64,000 bases of DNA from Mycolicibacterium goodii (GCF_022370755.2 NZ_CP092364.2:5394001-5458000); one strand, 5' to 3'. Counted from the first letter of the stretch, positions 16,351-27,700 are shown. Notes: generated by a model from the sequence alone, not told the origin. A program made the numbers and translations.

Positions 16351-17031
16351 ATGTGGATCCCCCTCCTGCTGATGGCCGTTGTGATCAGCCTGGAGCCGTT
16401 CCGGATCGGCATGACGGTGCTGATGATCAACCGGCCCCGGCCGGCCCTGCAGTTGTCCACCTTTCTCGCGGGTGGTTTCGTGATGGGCATTGCGGTGGGT
16501 GTCTTCGTGCTGTTCGTGTTGCGACCCGCCCTCGGGTCCGCCCACTTCACGTTGCCCCGGGTGCAGATGGCCGTCGGGGCCGTCATTCTGGTCAACGCCG
16601 TCCTCGTGGCCACCGGACTGCTCAGCGGCAACCGGCGAGAGGTCGAGGCACCGCCGGGACGTATGCGCCGGGTCCTGGCGCCGGTCGCCGACCGGACGCG
16701 GAGTCTGCTCACCGGACGCTCGCTGTGGGCGGCGGGCGTGGCAGGCCTCGGCATCGCGCTGCCTTCGGTCGACTACCTGGCCGCGCTCGCTCTCATCGTC
16801 GCCTCCGGTGCCGCGGCGTCAACCCAGTTCGGCGCGCTGATGCTGTTCAACGTGGTGGCGTTCGCCCTCGTCGAGATCCCGCTCCTGTGCTATCTCGTGG
16901 CGCCCGACCGTACACGCGCGACGCTGGCGGCGGTGTACGAGTGGCTCAAGGCGCGCGGGCGTCACGGGTTCGCCGCGCTGCTGGCCGTGGCCGGTTGCAT
17001 GCTGCTCGGCGTGGGGTTCGCCGCTCTCTGA
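16351..17031 (+). CDS. Gap-like membrane protein of the TPP locus
   Basis: This 226-aa membrane protein has six hydrophobic segments in two halves joined by a charged loop (about 95-120). It is a paralogue of Gap at 40.7-41.5 kb: MWIPLLLMAVVISLEPFRIG aligns with MWSNVLGMGFFMSLNPMLLG, and both end with a hydrophobic helix after an arginine/histidine-rich linker (EWLKARGRHGFAALLAVAG against DWSLKHRMTILLILF). That alignment favours ATG 16351 over GTG 16339. Gap is required for GPL transport to the surface. This copy sits next to the trehalose polyphleate genes, so a matching role for TPP or its precursor is inferred. It ends 11 nt from convergent pe. Confidence 0.8.
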   Translation: MWIPLLLMAVVISLEPFRIGMTVLMINRPRPALQLSTFLAGGFVMGIAVGVFVLFVLRPALGSAHFTLPRVQMAVGAVILVNAVLVATGLLSGNRREVEAPPGRMRRVLAPVADRTRSLLTGRSLWAAGVAGLGIALPSVDYLAALALIVASGAAASTQFGALMLFNVVAFALVEIPLLCYLVAPDRTRATLAAVYEWLKARGRHGFAALLAVAGCMLLGVGFAAL

Positions 17032-17042
17032 ACCGCTCCGGC

Positions 17043-18203
17043 TCAGGGACGGGGTGCAGGCGCAGGCGCAGGCTGATTGTTCAGCACGTACTGGAGCCCG
17101 GCGAGCAGCTGCGAGACCGGATCGGAGCCACCGCCGAAGGCGGCCTGCGTGGCCGGTGCCGTGACCGCCGCCGGGTCGTAGCCGTTGACCGGATCGACGG
17201 TGATGGGAGCGGTCAGCGGATCGTCGTTGCGCGAGTAGCCGGCGTCCACGTACGGCTTGAGCACCCCGTCGAGTTTGTTCAGCGTGTCCTTGTCCACGCC
17301 GAGGTACTTGAACGGCAGAACCAGCGGGAGGTGCTCCTCGGGGATCATGATCGTGGTGTTCTTCGCACCACGCGAGTTGACGGTGGTCCGGATGTTCTGC
17401 GGCGGCACCATGCTGGGATTGGTGAACGCGACCGCGGTGTGCCCGGTCGCCAGGCCCACGATCGCGTTGGCGACCGAGAGCCAGTTGTCCGGCCGGTCCG
17501 GCCAGTCGGCGATGCTGTCGTACGCGGAGACGAACTGGTAAGTGTCGTACTGGCTTTCCACCGGCGGTGGAATGCGGTAGTCCAGCGACGGGACGACGCT
17601 GCCCACCGGGAACATCTGCGTCAGGAAGCTCTCACCGAACGCGTGCTTGCCGACCGGGTTTCCGTACGTGGCGAAGCTCAACTGATCGGGCGGTGGCGCC
17701 GCCGGGTCATATGCGAGCCGCGCCTGCACCTCGTCGAGCACCGACGCGCCCTCGGACAGGCCGATCACGGTGCCAGGGCCGCCCTCACGGATCGCGTTGA
17801 TGAGGTTGGGCGCCCCGACGTCGATGGACTCGCCGTAACTCGGACCGTCGAGACCCAGACCCGGCATGATGCGCTCCCCGAACGCGCCGATGCCAGGGAA
17901 CAACCGCTCCAACGTGTGGCCCTGAACCTGGCCGGCGGGATAGTCGACGATCTGGCGGTCCAGTCCGGGGAACCAGTCGGCGCCCGTGCGCATGATGTAT
18001 TCGTCGTACGGAATGCCGAGCACGTGTGCGCCGCCCAGCGCGTAGCCGCGCCCGGGAGTGCCCAGGGGCGGGGGCCCCTCGGCGTGGGCGCCGGGTGTCG
18101 GATCGACCGGCTTGGTGTCGTCAGCGGATGCGATGCCGAGGCCCAGACAGCCCGCGGTGCCGATGGTGGACAACGCCGTGCCGAACGCGAGCAGTCGTCT
18201 CAT
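17043..18203 (-). CDS. pe: Secreted PE-PPE-domain acyltransferase of trehalose polyphleate assembly
   Basis: This 386-aa exported protein begins with a Sec signal ([22 protein letters not shown], cleavage after ASA near residue 27) followed by an alpha/beta-hydrolase of the PE-PPE domain family. The nucleophile elbow is [11 protein letters not shown], with Ser in G-x-S-x-G near residue 145. Despite its name it has no PE helical N-terminus. In M. smegmatis the corresponding protein is reported to transfer polyphleoyl chains between diacyltrehalose molecules in the outer envelope, the last step of TPP formation. A longer upstream frame overlaps fadD23 and is rejected. It is the last gene of papA3-mmpL10-fadD23-pe. 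Confidence 0.9.
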   Translation of the reverse strand: MRRLLAFGTALSTIGTAGCLGLGIASADDTKPVDPTPGAHAEGPPPLGTPGRGYALGGAHVLGIPYDEYIMRTGADWFPGLDRQIVDYPAGQVQGHTLERLFPGIGAFGERIMPGLGLDGPSYGESIDVGAPNLINAIREGGPGTVIGLSEGASVLDEVQARLAYDPAAPPPDQLSFATYGNPVGKHAFGESFLTQMFPVGSVVPSLDYRIPPPVESQYDTYQFVSAYDSIADWPDRPDNWLSVANAIVGLATGHTAVAFTNPSMVPPQNIRTTVNSRGAKNTTIMIPEEHLPLVLPFKYLGVDKDTLNKLDGVLKPYVDAGYSRNDDPLTAPITVDPVNGYDPAAVTAPATQAAFGGGSDPVSQLLAGLQYVLNNQPAPAPAPRP

Positions 18204-18265
18204 TCCGCACTCCCAACCCACTCGGCTGCACTGCTTGCGAACCATACCCGCCTCACTGCGTGAAC

Positions 18266-19966
18266 TCAGCTGTCCAACCGGACGAACTGCTTCTGCTGAT
18301 ACTGCTCGGCGCACGCCGCACGCCGGATCTTGCCGCTCGTCGTGGTCGGCAGTGTCCCGGAGGGGACGAGCACGAGATCGGCGACGCTCAGTCCGTGCGC
18401 ATTCGCCACCGCGGCGGTGACGTCGCTCTTGACCTCGCCGAACCGGCGCTTGGCGGCCTCGTCGAGATCGGCCGGCTTCTTGAGCTCGATGACGGTCACC
18501 AACTCCTCGGTGCTGTTCACCGGAACCGATATCGCCGCGACCCTGCCGTGGGTGATGGCCTGTACGGTCGCCTCGATGTCCTCGGGATAGTGGTTGCGAC
18601 CGCGGATGATCAGGACATCCTTGCTGCGGCCGACGATGTACAGCTGACCATCGTGAATGAAGCCAAGGTCCCCGGTGCGCAGCCACGGTCGGTCCGGGGT
18701 TCCCGGCGACGGGTCGAGAAGCGTTGCGCCGAAAACGCTCTGGTCCGCCGGTCTGCCCCAATAGCCGTCGGCGACGTTGTCACCGTTCACCCAAATCTCG
18801 CCCACCACGCCCGGCGGCGTCGCGCGACCCGACTCGGCGTCGACGATGCACAGCGAAGGCGATTGCGGCACTTCGTATCTCACCAGCGGGGTGCCCTTGC
18901 GCGGCGCGCTGGGGCGCACCAGGCCCGAGCTCAACGCGTCGGCGTCGAAGTAGCCCGCCGGCGAGGTCTCGTCCCAGGTTCCCGCGGCCACGAACACGGT
19001 CGCCTCTGCCAGCCCGTATGCGGGCCGCATCATGTGATCAGCGAAGTTGAAGTGCGCGAACCGATCGACGAAGCGGTGCAGCGTGGCCGGTTCGACGCGT
19101 TCGGCGCCGCTGATGATGCCGACCACCCCACCGAGGTCGAGACCGGCCAGATCGTCGTCGCTGGTCTTGCGCGCGGCGAGATCGAACGCGAAATTGGGTG
19201 CCGACGACCACGCGTGCGGGTTCTCGGCCAGCGCGCGCACCCACCGGGATGGGCGTTCCAGGAACGCCACCGGACTCATCAGGTCGGCGCGCAGCCCGCT
19301 GAGAATCGGGGCGCAGACCCCGAGTACGAGACCCATGTCGTGATAGAAGGGCAGCCACGACACGAGCGTGGTATCCGGCGGAACCGGTGTGCGGGCGAAA
19401 AAACTCCGCATCAACTGGTCGAAGTTCGCCGTGAGGTTGCGGTGGGAGATCATGACCCCGGTCGGCACGCGGGTCGACCCGGAGCTGTACTGCAGATACG
19501 CGATGCTCGGTGGCTCCGCCGGCTCCAGGTCGGCGCGGTTCTCGGCGTCGAGGGACAGCGAGTCGATCTCGATGATCGTCGGGTCGGTCTGCGCTGCGGC
19601 GACGAACTCCTCGACGTCCTTGACGGCCGTCGAGGTCGTGAGCACGACGGTCGGCTCGGTGTCGGCGAAGACCGCGCTCACCCGGTCGTGCCCGGAACCC
19701 CGATGCGGCAGCGGCAACGGCACTGCGACGAGACCGGCCTGCATGGCACCCAGGAACGCGAGGATGTACTCGGGCCCCTGCGGCGCGAGTATCAGTGCAC
19801 GGTCGCCGACGGCACCGTGCCGCCGGATCACCGAGGCCACGTTCATCGTTCGACGCGCCAGCGAGGACCACGTCAGGCTCTCGGCGACGCCGGACGGATC
19901 GTCGTCGTAATCGGTGAAGGTGAACGCGACGTCATGGGGCCGCAGGCTGGCACGGGCGTGCAGCAT
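18266..19966 (-). CDS. fadD23: Long-chain fatty acyl-AMP ligase FadD23-type (FAAL)
   Basis: The 566-aa adenylate-forming enzyme closely follows M. tuberculosis FadD23: [44 protein letters not shown], the P-loop [19 protein letters not shown] and [38 protein letters not shown]. FAALs activate fatty acids as acyl-AMP and load them on a PKS without using CoA. Here the acyl chain would prime the adjacent Pks. ATG 19966 is the first canonical start but has no ribosome site. Homology to the FadD23 N-terminus (SIPSML against SILSML) continues upstream, and GGAGG lies 5 nt before an in-frame CTG at 20008. Confidence 0.92.
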   Translation of the reverse strand: MLHARASLRPHDVAFTFTDYDDDPSGVAESLTWSSLARRTMNVASVIRRHGAVGDRALILAPQGPEYILAFLGAMQAGLVAVPLPLPHRGSGHDRVSAVFADTEPTVVLTTSTAVKDVEEFVAAAQTDPTIIEIDSLSLDAENRADLEPAEPPSIAYLQYSSGSTRVPTGVMISHRNLTANFDQLMRSFFARTPVPPDTTLVSWLPFYHDMGLVLGVCAPILSGLRADLMSPVAFLERPSRWVRALAENPHAWSSAPNFAFDLAARKTSDDDLAGLDLGGVVGIISGAERVEPATLHRFVDRFAHFNFADHMMRPAYGLAEATVFVAAGTWDETSPAGYFDADALSSGLVRPSAPRKGTPLVRYEVPQSPSLCIVDAESGRATPPGVVGEIWVNGDNVADGYWGRPADQSVFGATLLDPSPGTPDRPWLRTGDLGFIHDGQLYIVGRSKDVLIIRGRNHYPEDIEATVQAITHGRVAAISVPVNSTEELVTVIELKKPADLDEAAKRRFGEVKSDVTAAVANAHGLSVADLVLVPSGTLPTTTSGKIRRAACAEQYQQKQFVRLDS

Positions 19967-20075
19967 CGACAGTATTGACGACTGGGGCGTCGACGCGGGC
20001 TGATTCAGCGTGTCCTCCGGAATCCCGTGTGCTTCGTAGTCTCACATACCTGGCCTCATGGCGCGCCTTGACGCG

Positions 20076-23072
20076 CTAGCCGATCTCGGCCGGCGCCCGC
20101 GAATTCGACTGTCGCGCCCCGATTCGTGACGGCCACCAATTCGCCCGTCCGACCAGTGAAGCGATAGCGGGCACGGTGATGGTCCGAACCACGAAGGTGT
20201 CGAGCAGAATCCCCACACCGATCACGAAACCGCCCTGCACCACGATGCCGATGCTGGAGAACATCAGGCCTGCCATCGATGCCGCGAAGATCAGGCCCGC
20301 CGCGGTGATCACGCCGCCGGTCGAACTGAGCGTGCGGATGACGCCGTATCGCACGCTGTGCGGAGATTCGTCACGTAATCGCGATACGAACAGCATGTTG
20401 TAGTCGGCGCCGACGGCCACCAGCACGACGAACGCCAGCGGGGGCACACTCCAGTGCAACTGCTGGCCCCCGATGACCTGGAATGCCAGGACAGCGAGAC
20501 CGATCGCGGCGAAGTACGAGATCACCACGGACCCCACGAGATACAGCGGCGCGATGACCGTGCGCAGCAACACCATCAATGTCAGCAGCACGACGATCAG
20601 CGTCGCGATGATGATGAAGCGGATGTCCTGCTGGTAGTAGTCGCGCGTGTCGCGCAGTGCGACGGGGAACCCGCCCATCGAGATCTCGGCGTCGGCGAGG
20701 GTCGTGTTCGGCTGGGCCCCCCGCGCGATGTCACCGATCTGGTTGACCTGGTCCATCGCCTCGGCGCTGAACGGGTTGAGTTTCGTCTGCACGAGGTACC
20801 GCACCGAATGGCCGTCCGGTGAGATGTAGGCCGCGGAGGCCTTCTTGAAATCCTCGAGCCCGAACACCTCGGGCGGAATGTTGAAACCCGCCTGTGCCGG
20901 GTCTGCCGCGTTGTTCCGCATCGTCAGCAGGAACGTCGACGCCTCGTTGAGGCCTGCGGCGATCACCTTGACCTGCTTGACGAGTTCGTCCACCCCACCG
21001 GCCACCTCGCGGCTGCCACCCGCCAGACGGTTGGCACCCTGCTGCAACTCGGACACGCCCTTCTGCGGGCCGCCGGGTTTGTCGAGCCCCATCGCGTTGA
21101 CAGCCTTCGCGACGTTCGTCATCGCGGCGTTGAGTTTCTTCACCGTCGCGTTGAGGGTCTCCCGGTCCTCGACGCCCTGGAGCTGTTGGGCGAGCTGATT
21201 GATCTCGTTGAGGTTGCCCTGGTTGCCGGGATCGAGGACCCGCTCGAATTGGGCACGGGTGGCAGCACACGACGGATTGGCGTCGCACACCGGATTGCCC
21301 TGCAGGGCCGTCAGGACCGGACCGATCCACGCGAACATATCCCTGACTGCGGCGAAGTTGACGCCCATGGCGTTGCCGAGCGCGTTGACGCTCGCGACGA
21401 GTTTGGCCGCGGTGTCGACGTCGCGGACCAGCTTGTCGCCGCCGTACTCGGTGCGCACCGACGAAAACGTCTCGACCAGGCTCTGGATGCTCGGAGCGAT
21501 CTGGTTGATCTGGCTGCGCACGTCGGCGAGGCTGTCGGCCAGCGTCTTGGCGCCCGAGGCCAGCCGGTTGAGGTCCGACGTGCGCTGACTGATCTGTGTG
21601 GAACCGTCGGCCAGCCGGTCGCCCACGATGCCCGCCTGGAACGTCGCACGGAATTCCGGCGGCACCTCGCCGACGGGCCGGGTGATGCCGCTGACCAGGC
21701 CGACGTCCGGCAGTTGCGCGACGCGGGAGGCCAGCTGTTCGAGGTCGGCGAGCGCGCGCGGGGAGCGCAGGTCGTGCGGCGACTGGATGAAGATGTACTC
21801 CGGGATGGACTGGCTGATGGGGAAATGCCGTTCCAGCGCGGCGTATCCGATCGAGCTCGGCGCGTCCGCCGACACCACCTTGCGGTCGTCGTAGTTGTAG
21901 TGCGCGAACAGTGAGAGACCCGCAAGCAGTGCCAGGACCAGCACACTGCCCACCAGATGGGTGACCGGTCGGCGCACGATCCGGATGCCGGATCTGCGCC
22001 AGAACCGCGACGTCAGTTCGCGTCGCGGTTTGACCCAGCCGCGGGGCCCGGCCAACACGAGGATCGCGGGCAGCAACGTCACACCGGCGAGGAACGCGAC
22101 GGCGATGCCGATCGAGGCGGCCACGCCGACGGTTCTGAAGACACCCATCTTCGTGAAGTTCAGGAGCAGGAAGGTCAGGCCCACCGTGGTGGCCGATGCG
22201 GCGATGACCTTGCCGATCGAGAGCATCGCCGCACGGACCGCCTCGTCGAAATCGTGGCCGGACCGCAGGTAGTCGTGGTAGCGGCTGATGAGGAACACCG
22301 CGTAATCGGTTCCCGCACCTGCCATGATCGCGCTGAGGAACACGATGGACTGGTTGGAGACGCCGGATCCGGTGAGCTGCGAATAACCGGCCACGAGCGC
22401 TTGCGCGATGACCAGCGACGAGCCGATCGTCACCAGTGGCAACAGCATCGTCACCGCGCTGCGGTACACCAGCAGGAGCACGCCGAGCACCAGCACGGCG
22501 ATCGCGACCTCGATGGGGAGACGATCCTGCTGGCCCGCGACGGTCAGGTCGGCGACCGTCGCCGCCGGACCGGTGAGGTGCACCTTCAGTGGGCCGTCCG
22601 GGACGGTGTGTTCGACGAGCTCGGAGACACGATTGAACGAGTCGAAGGCCCGCGGGGTACCGAGTTCGCCTTCGAGGCTGACCGGCAGGACCCAGGTGGT
22701 CTTGTCCTCACTGGTCAGGAATGGCCGCAATTGGGGTGTGCCGATGAAATCCTGCACCGACACCACATTGATCAGATCGGCGCGCAGGACGTCGACGATC
22801 TTGCGGTAGACGGCCTCGTCGTCGGGTGTCAGTCCGTTCTCGTTGATCAGCGCGACCAACAGAAGATCGTCGTTTCCCGATTCTCGGAACGCCTCGGACA
22901 TCTTCGCCGCGGTGACACTCGACGGCGCATCGCTGGGCAGAACCTGCAGCGGGTGCTTCTCCGCCATCTCGCCCAGTGACGGGAACGACAGCGGTAGGGC
23001 GATGGCCATCGCGATCCAGACCCCGATCACCACCAGGGGCCAACGCACCACAAGGTCGGCTAGCTTACGCAT
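20076..23072 (-). CDS. mmpL10: RND-family lipid exporter MmpL10
   Basis: The 998-aa MmpL protein has 12 predicted membrane helices. One lies at the N-terminus (LVVIGVWIAMAIALPLSF), followed by a large periplasmic domain. Helices 2-6 lie around 185-360, with the proton-relay type GAGTDYAVFLISRYHDYLRSGHDFDEAV. A second periplasmic domain rich in coiled-coil heptads (about 400-760) follows, and helices 8-12 include VGADYNMLFVSRLRDES. It belongs to the TPP locus, where MmpL10 exports diacyltrehalose for assembly by Pe. It starts at ATG 23072, 33 nt after the papA3 stop. No MmpS partner gene is adjacent. Confidence 0.92.
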   Translation of the reverse strand: MRKLADLVVRWPLVVIGVWIAMAIALPLSFPSLGEMAEKHPLQVLPSDAPSSVTAAKMSEAFRESGNDDLLLVALINENGLTPDDEAVYRKIVDVLRADLINVVSVQDFIGTPQLRPFLTSEDKTTWVLPVSLEGELGTPRAFDSFNRVSELVEHTVPDGPLKVHLTGPAATVADLTVAGQQDRLPIEVAIAVLVLGVLLLVYRSAVTMLLPLVTIGSSLVIAQALVAGYSQLTGSGVSNQSIVFLSAIMAGAGTDYAVFLISRYHDYLRSGHDFDEAVRAAMLSIGKVIAASATTVGLTFLLLNFTKMGVFRTVGVAASIGIAVAFLAGVTLLPAILVLAGPRGWVKPRRELTSRFWRRSGIRIVRRPVTHLVGSVLVLALLAGLSLFAHYNYDDRKVVSADAPSSIGYAALERHFPISQSIPEYIFIQSPHDLRSPRALADLEQLASRVAQLPDVGLVSGITRPVGEVPPEFRATFQAGIVGDRLADGSTQISQRTSDLNRLASGAKTLADSLADVRSQINQIAPSIQSLVETFSSVRTEYGGDKLVRDVDTAAKLVASVNALGNAMGVNFAAVRDMFAWIGPVLTALQGNPVCDANPSCAATRAQFERVLDPGNQGNLNEINQLAQQLQGVEDRETLNATVKKLNAAMTNVAKAVNAMGLDKPGGPQKGVSELQQGANRLAGGSREVAGGVDELVKQVKVIAAGLNEASTFLLTMRNNAADPAQAGFNIPPEVFGLEDFKKASAAYISPDGHSVRYLVQTKLNPFSAEAMDQVNQIGDIARGAQPNTTLADAEISMGGFPVALRDTRDYYQQDIRFIIIATLIVVLLTLMVLLRTVIAPLYLVGSVVISYFAAIGLAVLAFQVIGGQQLHWSVPPLAFVVLVAVGADYNMLFVSRLRDESPHSVRYGVIRTLSSTGGVITAAGLIFAASMAGLMFSSIGIVVQGGFVIGVGILLDTFVVRTITVPAIASLVGRANWWPSRIGARQSNSRAPAEIG

Positions 23073-23105
23073 ATCGCCCGCACATCGCTTCCGTCCTGCC
23101 TCACG

Positions 23106-24527
23106 CTATGCGAGGCGCCCCCAGTTGCCACTGTCGGCGACCTGAGCCGCCACCGAGCGCATCGTCTCCATGTAACGGGTGGCCGATTTCCGGGCGACTG
23201 AATTGTCGGGATGCATGATCGCCATGGCCGTGCCCTCGCCGTATCGGAATATGTAGATGGTGAGCTGATAGGAGTACCGGCCGTCCGGGTAGATTCCGAT
23301 ATTGTTCGCAAGCCCCATGTCCGCCGCGGCGAGAACAGCGTTGAGCGGCGCGGCGCCACCGTGAAAGAAATTCGACACGGGGAAGTTCGGCTGCGGCCAC
23401 CGCAACGACGGCGCCAACTCCAGGACGCGGTAATACGGCACTTTCGCCATGAACAGATTCGAATCGAACGAGTTCTGCGCGGATCCCGCGGCCTCGGCGA
23501 ACGACGCCGCACCGATCGGGACGGTGATCGGGATCAGACCCGTGAACCAACCCTGCGTCATGAAGTTGTCCGTGGCGTTTCGCGAATCCCGTGGAGTGAG
23601 CCCGTAATACGTGAGTGCACCGGTCAACTCGTGTTCCACCTGGGCCAGGCACGCAAACAGACCCCCGACAAAACGCGCCCCGGCCGCGGTGCATGCCGAT
23701 TCGAAACGTTCCGTCTGCGCCGGATCCATGAGGATTTCCGACGTCATGTCACTGCTTGTTGTTTTCTTCGGATTACCCAACGGAAGCGGGAATTCCGGAA
23801 ATCCGCCATTGTTGTTCTCGGCAAAGTCGATCCACGCCCGGACCTCGGGTGTGTCGACGGTCAGGTCCGCGGTGCGTTCACGTTCGCGGACACAGAAATC
23901 GTCGAAACTGCCCGCGTCGGGAAGAACCAGGGCCTCGCCACCGCCGCTCAACGCCGAATACATCCCGTTGGCTTCCAGCATTGTCGTGCCGATGAGGGTC
24001 GCATCACCGTGGACGTGGTCCATGGCCGCGAAGAATGTGAAGTGGTCCTCACTCTGGATGACCCCGAACGTGAAACACGCCCACTCCAGCGGACTCGGAA
24101 TGTCGACGACGTGAGCATGTATCTCGTCGGTCGACATGGCGCCGTGGTCGACCGGGACGAATTCGATGTCGGCCGGATCCTCGATGGAATGCCGGATGAA
24201 ATTCCCGTCCCCGGCTTCCTCGAACCAACTGCGGAAGGTGTCGTGCCGGCGCAGATAGGCGTTCACGGCGTGATCCATTGCGGAGATATCACACTGGCCG
24301 GGCACTTCGCAGCTCGCGATGATCTGTCGGGAGAAATTCAGTCCGGCGGCCGTACGCTCACAATAGTTACGCAGATGTTGCTGCTGCATGTAACTCACCG
24401 GCACCGAACTCACCGGCGCCTGCCTGGCCACTTCCCGTGCGGCGGCCGTCGGCTGCCAGGAGGTGACCGTGCCCGGCTTCAGCGACCATTCATCAAGTGG
24501 GCCAACGGTGATCTTGCCGATTCGCAA
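23106..24527 (-). CDS. papA3: Trehalose acyltransferase PapA3
   Basis: This 473-aa polyketide-associated acyltransferase of the condensation-domain fold closely follows M. tuberculosis PapA3. Shared segments include APVSSVPVSYMQQQHLRNY, LRRHDTFRSWFEE, the catalytic HxxxD in AMDHVHGDATLIG and TQGWFTGLIPITVPI. In the TPP pathway it esterifies trehalose with fatty acyl chains to give diacyltrehalose. TTG 24527 is the start: it lies 7 nt after GGAAGGA, and no better codon precedes the conserved N-terminal IGKITVGPLDEWSL. It is divergent from pks over a 241-bp intergenic region and heads the papA3-mmpL10-fadD23-pe operon. Confidence 0.92.
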   Translation of the reverse strand: MRIGKITVGPLDEWSLKPGTVTSWQPTAAAREVARQAPVSSVPVSYMQQQHLRNYCERTAAGLNFSRQIIASCEVPGQCDISAMDHAVNAYLRRHDTFRSWFEEAGDGNFIRHSIEDPADIEFVPVDHGAMSTDEIHAHVVDIPSPLEWACFTFGVIQSEDHFTFFAAMDHVHGDATLIGTTMLEANGMYSALSGGGEALVLPDAGSFDDFCVRERERTADLTVDTPEVRAWIDFAENNNGGFPEFPLPLGNPKKTTSSDMTSEILMDPAQTERFESACTAAGARFVGGLFACLAQVEHELTGALTYYGLTPRDSRNATDNFMTQGWFTGLIPITVPIGAASFAEAAGSAQNSFDSNLFMAKVPYYRVLELAPSLRWPQPNFPVSNFFHGGAAPLNAVLAAADMGLANNIGIYPDGRYSYQLTIYIFRYGEGTAMAIMHPDNSVARKSATRYMETMRSVAAQVADSGNWGRLA

Positions 24528-24768
24528 ACGTGGTCCTTCCCAATACTTCCCGCCCAGCCGCCCCCCGGCGCGTCAACAATCGCTGCCGGATCAACATACT
24601 CCGGACCGGCCGTCGGTGGCCGACCACAGGGGCCGAACTCCCGAACGACACGGCCCACATATGCTCGACGCGCGTGCCATAGTGTCCGTCGGGGGGAAGT
24701 TGATCTTCCGGCGCGACATGTCCCCGCAAGGTCACATCGTCGCCGCCGATTCTAGGGAGGACAACGGC
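24528..24768. promoter_or_regulatory. Divergent promoter region between papA3 and pks
   Basis: These 241 bp separate the two TPP transcription units and must carry both promoters. Minus-strand TANNNT hexamers occur near 24545-24550 and 24594-24599. On the plus strand AGGGAGG (24754-24760) is the pks ribosome site. A GTCGG-N3-CCGAC inverted repeat lies around 24613-24625. No known regulator motif was recognised. Confidence 0.35.
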
Positions 24769-27700
24769 ATGGTTTCCGCCGAACATCCGATCGAGCCTGC
24801 ACCGAGCTTCGCGATCGTCGGTTACGCAGCACGTTTCCCGGGCGCGGAGAGCGCCGAGGAGTACTGGCAGCTACTGCGAGACGGTCGCGACGCCATATCA
24901 GATGTTCCGAAAGACCGCTGGGATACCGACGAATTTTTCGATCCGGATCCGTCGACCCCGGGAAAGGTCGTCACGCGCCGCGCAGGGTTCGTCGATGACG
25001 TGACGGGTTTCGATGCACCGTTCTTCGGCATGTCGGCCCGAGAAGTGCGCCTGATGGACCCACAGCACCGGATCCTCCTGGAAACCGCATGGCGAGCCGT
25101 GGAACACTCCGGTACCGCACCGACGTCTCTGGCCAACAGCAACACCGGCGTGTTCGTCGGCCTGGCCACGCACGACTACCTCGGCATGGCCTCCGACGAG
25201 CTCACGTACTCCGAGATCGAGGCCTACATGGCCATCGGAACCTCGAACGCCGCGGCGGCCGGCCGGATCAGTTACCGCCTGGGATTGCAGGGACCGGCGG
25301 TCGCGGTCGACACCGCGTGCAGTTCGTCGTTGGTGGCGATCCATCAGGCATGTCAAGCACTGCGCTTGAACGAGTGCGACCTCGCGTTGGCCGGCGGTGC
25401 CAATGTCCTGTTGACCCCGGCCACCATGATCACGTTCTCGAGCGCGCACATGCTGGCGCCCGACGGCCGGTGCAAGACGTTCGACGCGGCGGCAGACGGC
25501 TACGTGCGCGGCGAGGGGTGCGGCGTCGTCGTCATCAAACGCCTCGAGGACGCGTTGCGTGACGGAGACCGGATCCGCGCGGTGATCCGCGGTAGCGCGA
25601 TCAACCAGGACGGCGCATCTGGCGGTCTGACCGTGCCGAACGGCGTTGCGCAACAACGTGTTATCACCGATGCGCTGCGACGTGCCGGTCTGCAGCCCGC
25701 TGACATCGGATATCTGGAGGCGCACGGAACCGGAACCTCGCTCGGTGACCCCATCGAAGCCCAGGCCGCCGGCGAGGCGCTCGGGGCCGGACGGACATCC
25801 GGCCAACCGCTGTTGATCGGCTCGGCGAAGACCAACATCGGGCACCTGGAAGCGGCCGCGGGCATCGCGGGCGTCATCAAGGTCGTCATGGCACTCGAGC
25901 ACGAGATGTTGCCGAAGCACCTCAATTTCGAGAACCCGTCCCCCCACATTCCGTGGGATCGACTGCCCATCGAGGTGGTGAAGGAGACGATCCCCTGGCG
26001 ACGCAACGGCAGGCCACGGATCGCCGGCGTCAGCTCGTTCGGGTTTGCCGGGACCAATGCGCACGTGATTCTCGAAGAGGCTCCCGTCGTCGAGCGCACC
26101 GCCGAGCCGTCCGAGGATGTGCGGCGCTACAGCATTCTTCCGCTGTCGGCCCGCACTCCCGACGCGTTGGTGCAGCTCGCCGACGATTACCGCAGCTGGC
26201 TGCGCGACCACCCGGAGGCCCGGCTGGCCGACGTCTGCCACACCGCCGGTACCGGGCGGGCCCATCTGGAGCACCGTGCCGCGCTGGTGGTCGACTCGAG
26301 AGAATCGGCCGTCGAACTGCTCGGAGCGCTCGCCGACGACCGGCCCGCCCCTGGCCTGTTCCGCGGCGAATCCCACGACCGCCCCAAGACCGCGTGGCTG
26401 TTCACCGGTCAGGGCAGCCAGTACCCCGGCATGGCGCGGGAATTGTTCGACACCGAGCCGGTGTTCGCCGAGACCGTGAGACGATGCGCCGACGCGGTCG
26501 GTGACATGCTCGAAAAGCCATTGCTCGACCTCATTTTCGACGTCGACGGGCCTGACGGCGGAGCCACGCTACGACATACGACATACGCGCAACCGGCGTT
26601 GTTCGCCGTGGAGATGGGCCTGGCACACCTCTGGCAGTCCTGGGGCTTGGAGCCCGACGTGGTGGTGGGCCACAGCGTCGGCCAGTACTCGGCCGCCTGT
26701 GTGGCCGGCGTGTTCGACCTGGCCGACGGTGCGCGCCTGATCGCCGAACGCGGCCGACTCTTCGGCAGCCTGCCCGCGGGCGGGCGGATGGTCGCGGTCT
26801 TCACCGCAGCCGAGCGCGCCGAGCGCCTCACCGACCAATACCCGAGCCTGTCGGTCGCTGCATACAACGGCGCCAACACCGTATTGTCCGGTCCGGCAAA
26901 GGATCTGGAAGCCGCGGTGGCGACGCTGACCGCCGACGGTGTGCGGTGCGACTGGCTCGACACCAGCCATGCGTTCCACTCGGCGCTGCTCGAGGAGATC
27001 CTCGACGATTTCGAGTCGTTCGCGCAGAAGCTCGAATACCGTGAACCGCAACGCATTTTGATCGACAACCGCACCGGTGCGGCGCTTGGGCGGAGCACCA
27101 GACTCGACGGCGCCTACTGGCGGCGGCACGCGCGTCAACCGGTCGAGTTCGCCAAGAGTGTCCGCACTCTCGGCGACATGAACTGCAAGGTGCTGCTGGA
27201 GATCGGTCCGAAGCCCGTGCTCACGGCCGCCGCGCTCGCGGCGTGGCCCGATCCGGCCACCACTCCGAAGGTGATCGCGTCGTTGCGCCCCAATACCGAC
27301 GATCAGCGGCAGATCACCGAGGCGGTCGCCGACGCGTACGTTGCGGGGCACCTGCCCGATTTCCACACGCTCGGGCACCCACACGCCCGCAAACTCGACC
27401 TCCCCACCTATCCTTTCGAGCACCGTCAGTTCTGGTTCTCGGACAACCGGTCGATCGACCGGGCCGACACCACCCCGGGCCCCGATCGGTCGCACCGCAC
27501 GCAGACCCTCCGACTTCTCGAAGACGGCCGGTTCGAAGAACTGGCCACCCTCATCGACGGCGAGACCGTCGACGAGCAGACCCTGCGAGTTCTCAACAAA
27601 CTCGCCGCACGCCACAACCAGCAGCGGTCGACACAGGTCCGCGCCGACGGGCGCTACGAAATCCGTTGGGAAACGATCGCACCAACCGTATCCGGCCCCG

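Noticed and set aside
16353-18263. Very long plus-strand frame (636 codons) over the Gap paralogue and pe
   Set aside because: Low-complexity Arg/Gly/Val-rich product read across two clear genes in other frames; a GC-rich shadow.
18026-19978. 650-codon plus-strand frame opposite fadD23
   Set aside because: Antisense to a strongly conserved acyl-AMP ligase; composition (Arg, Val, Asp, His) typical of antisense shadows.
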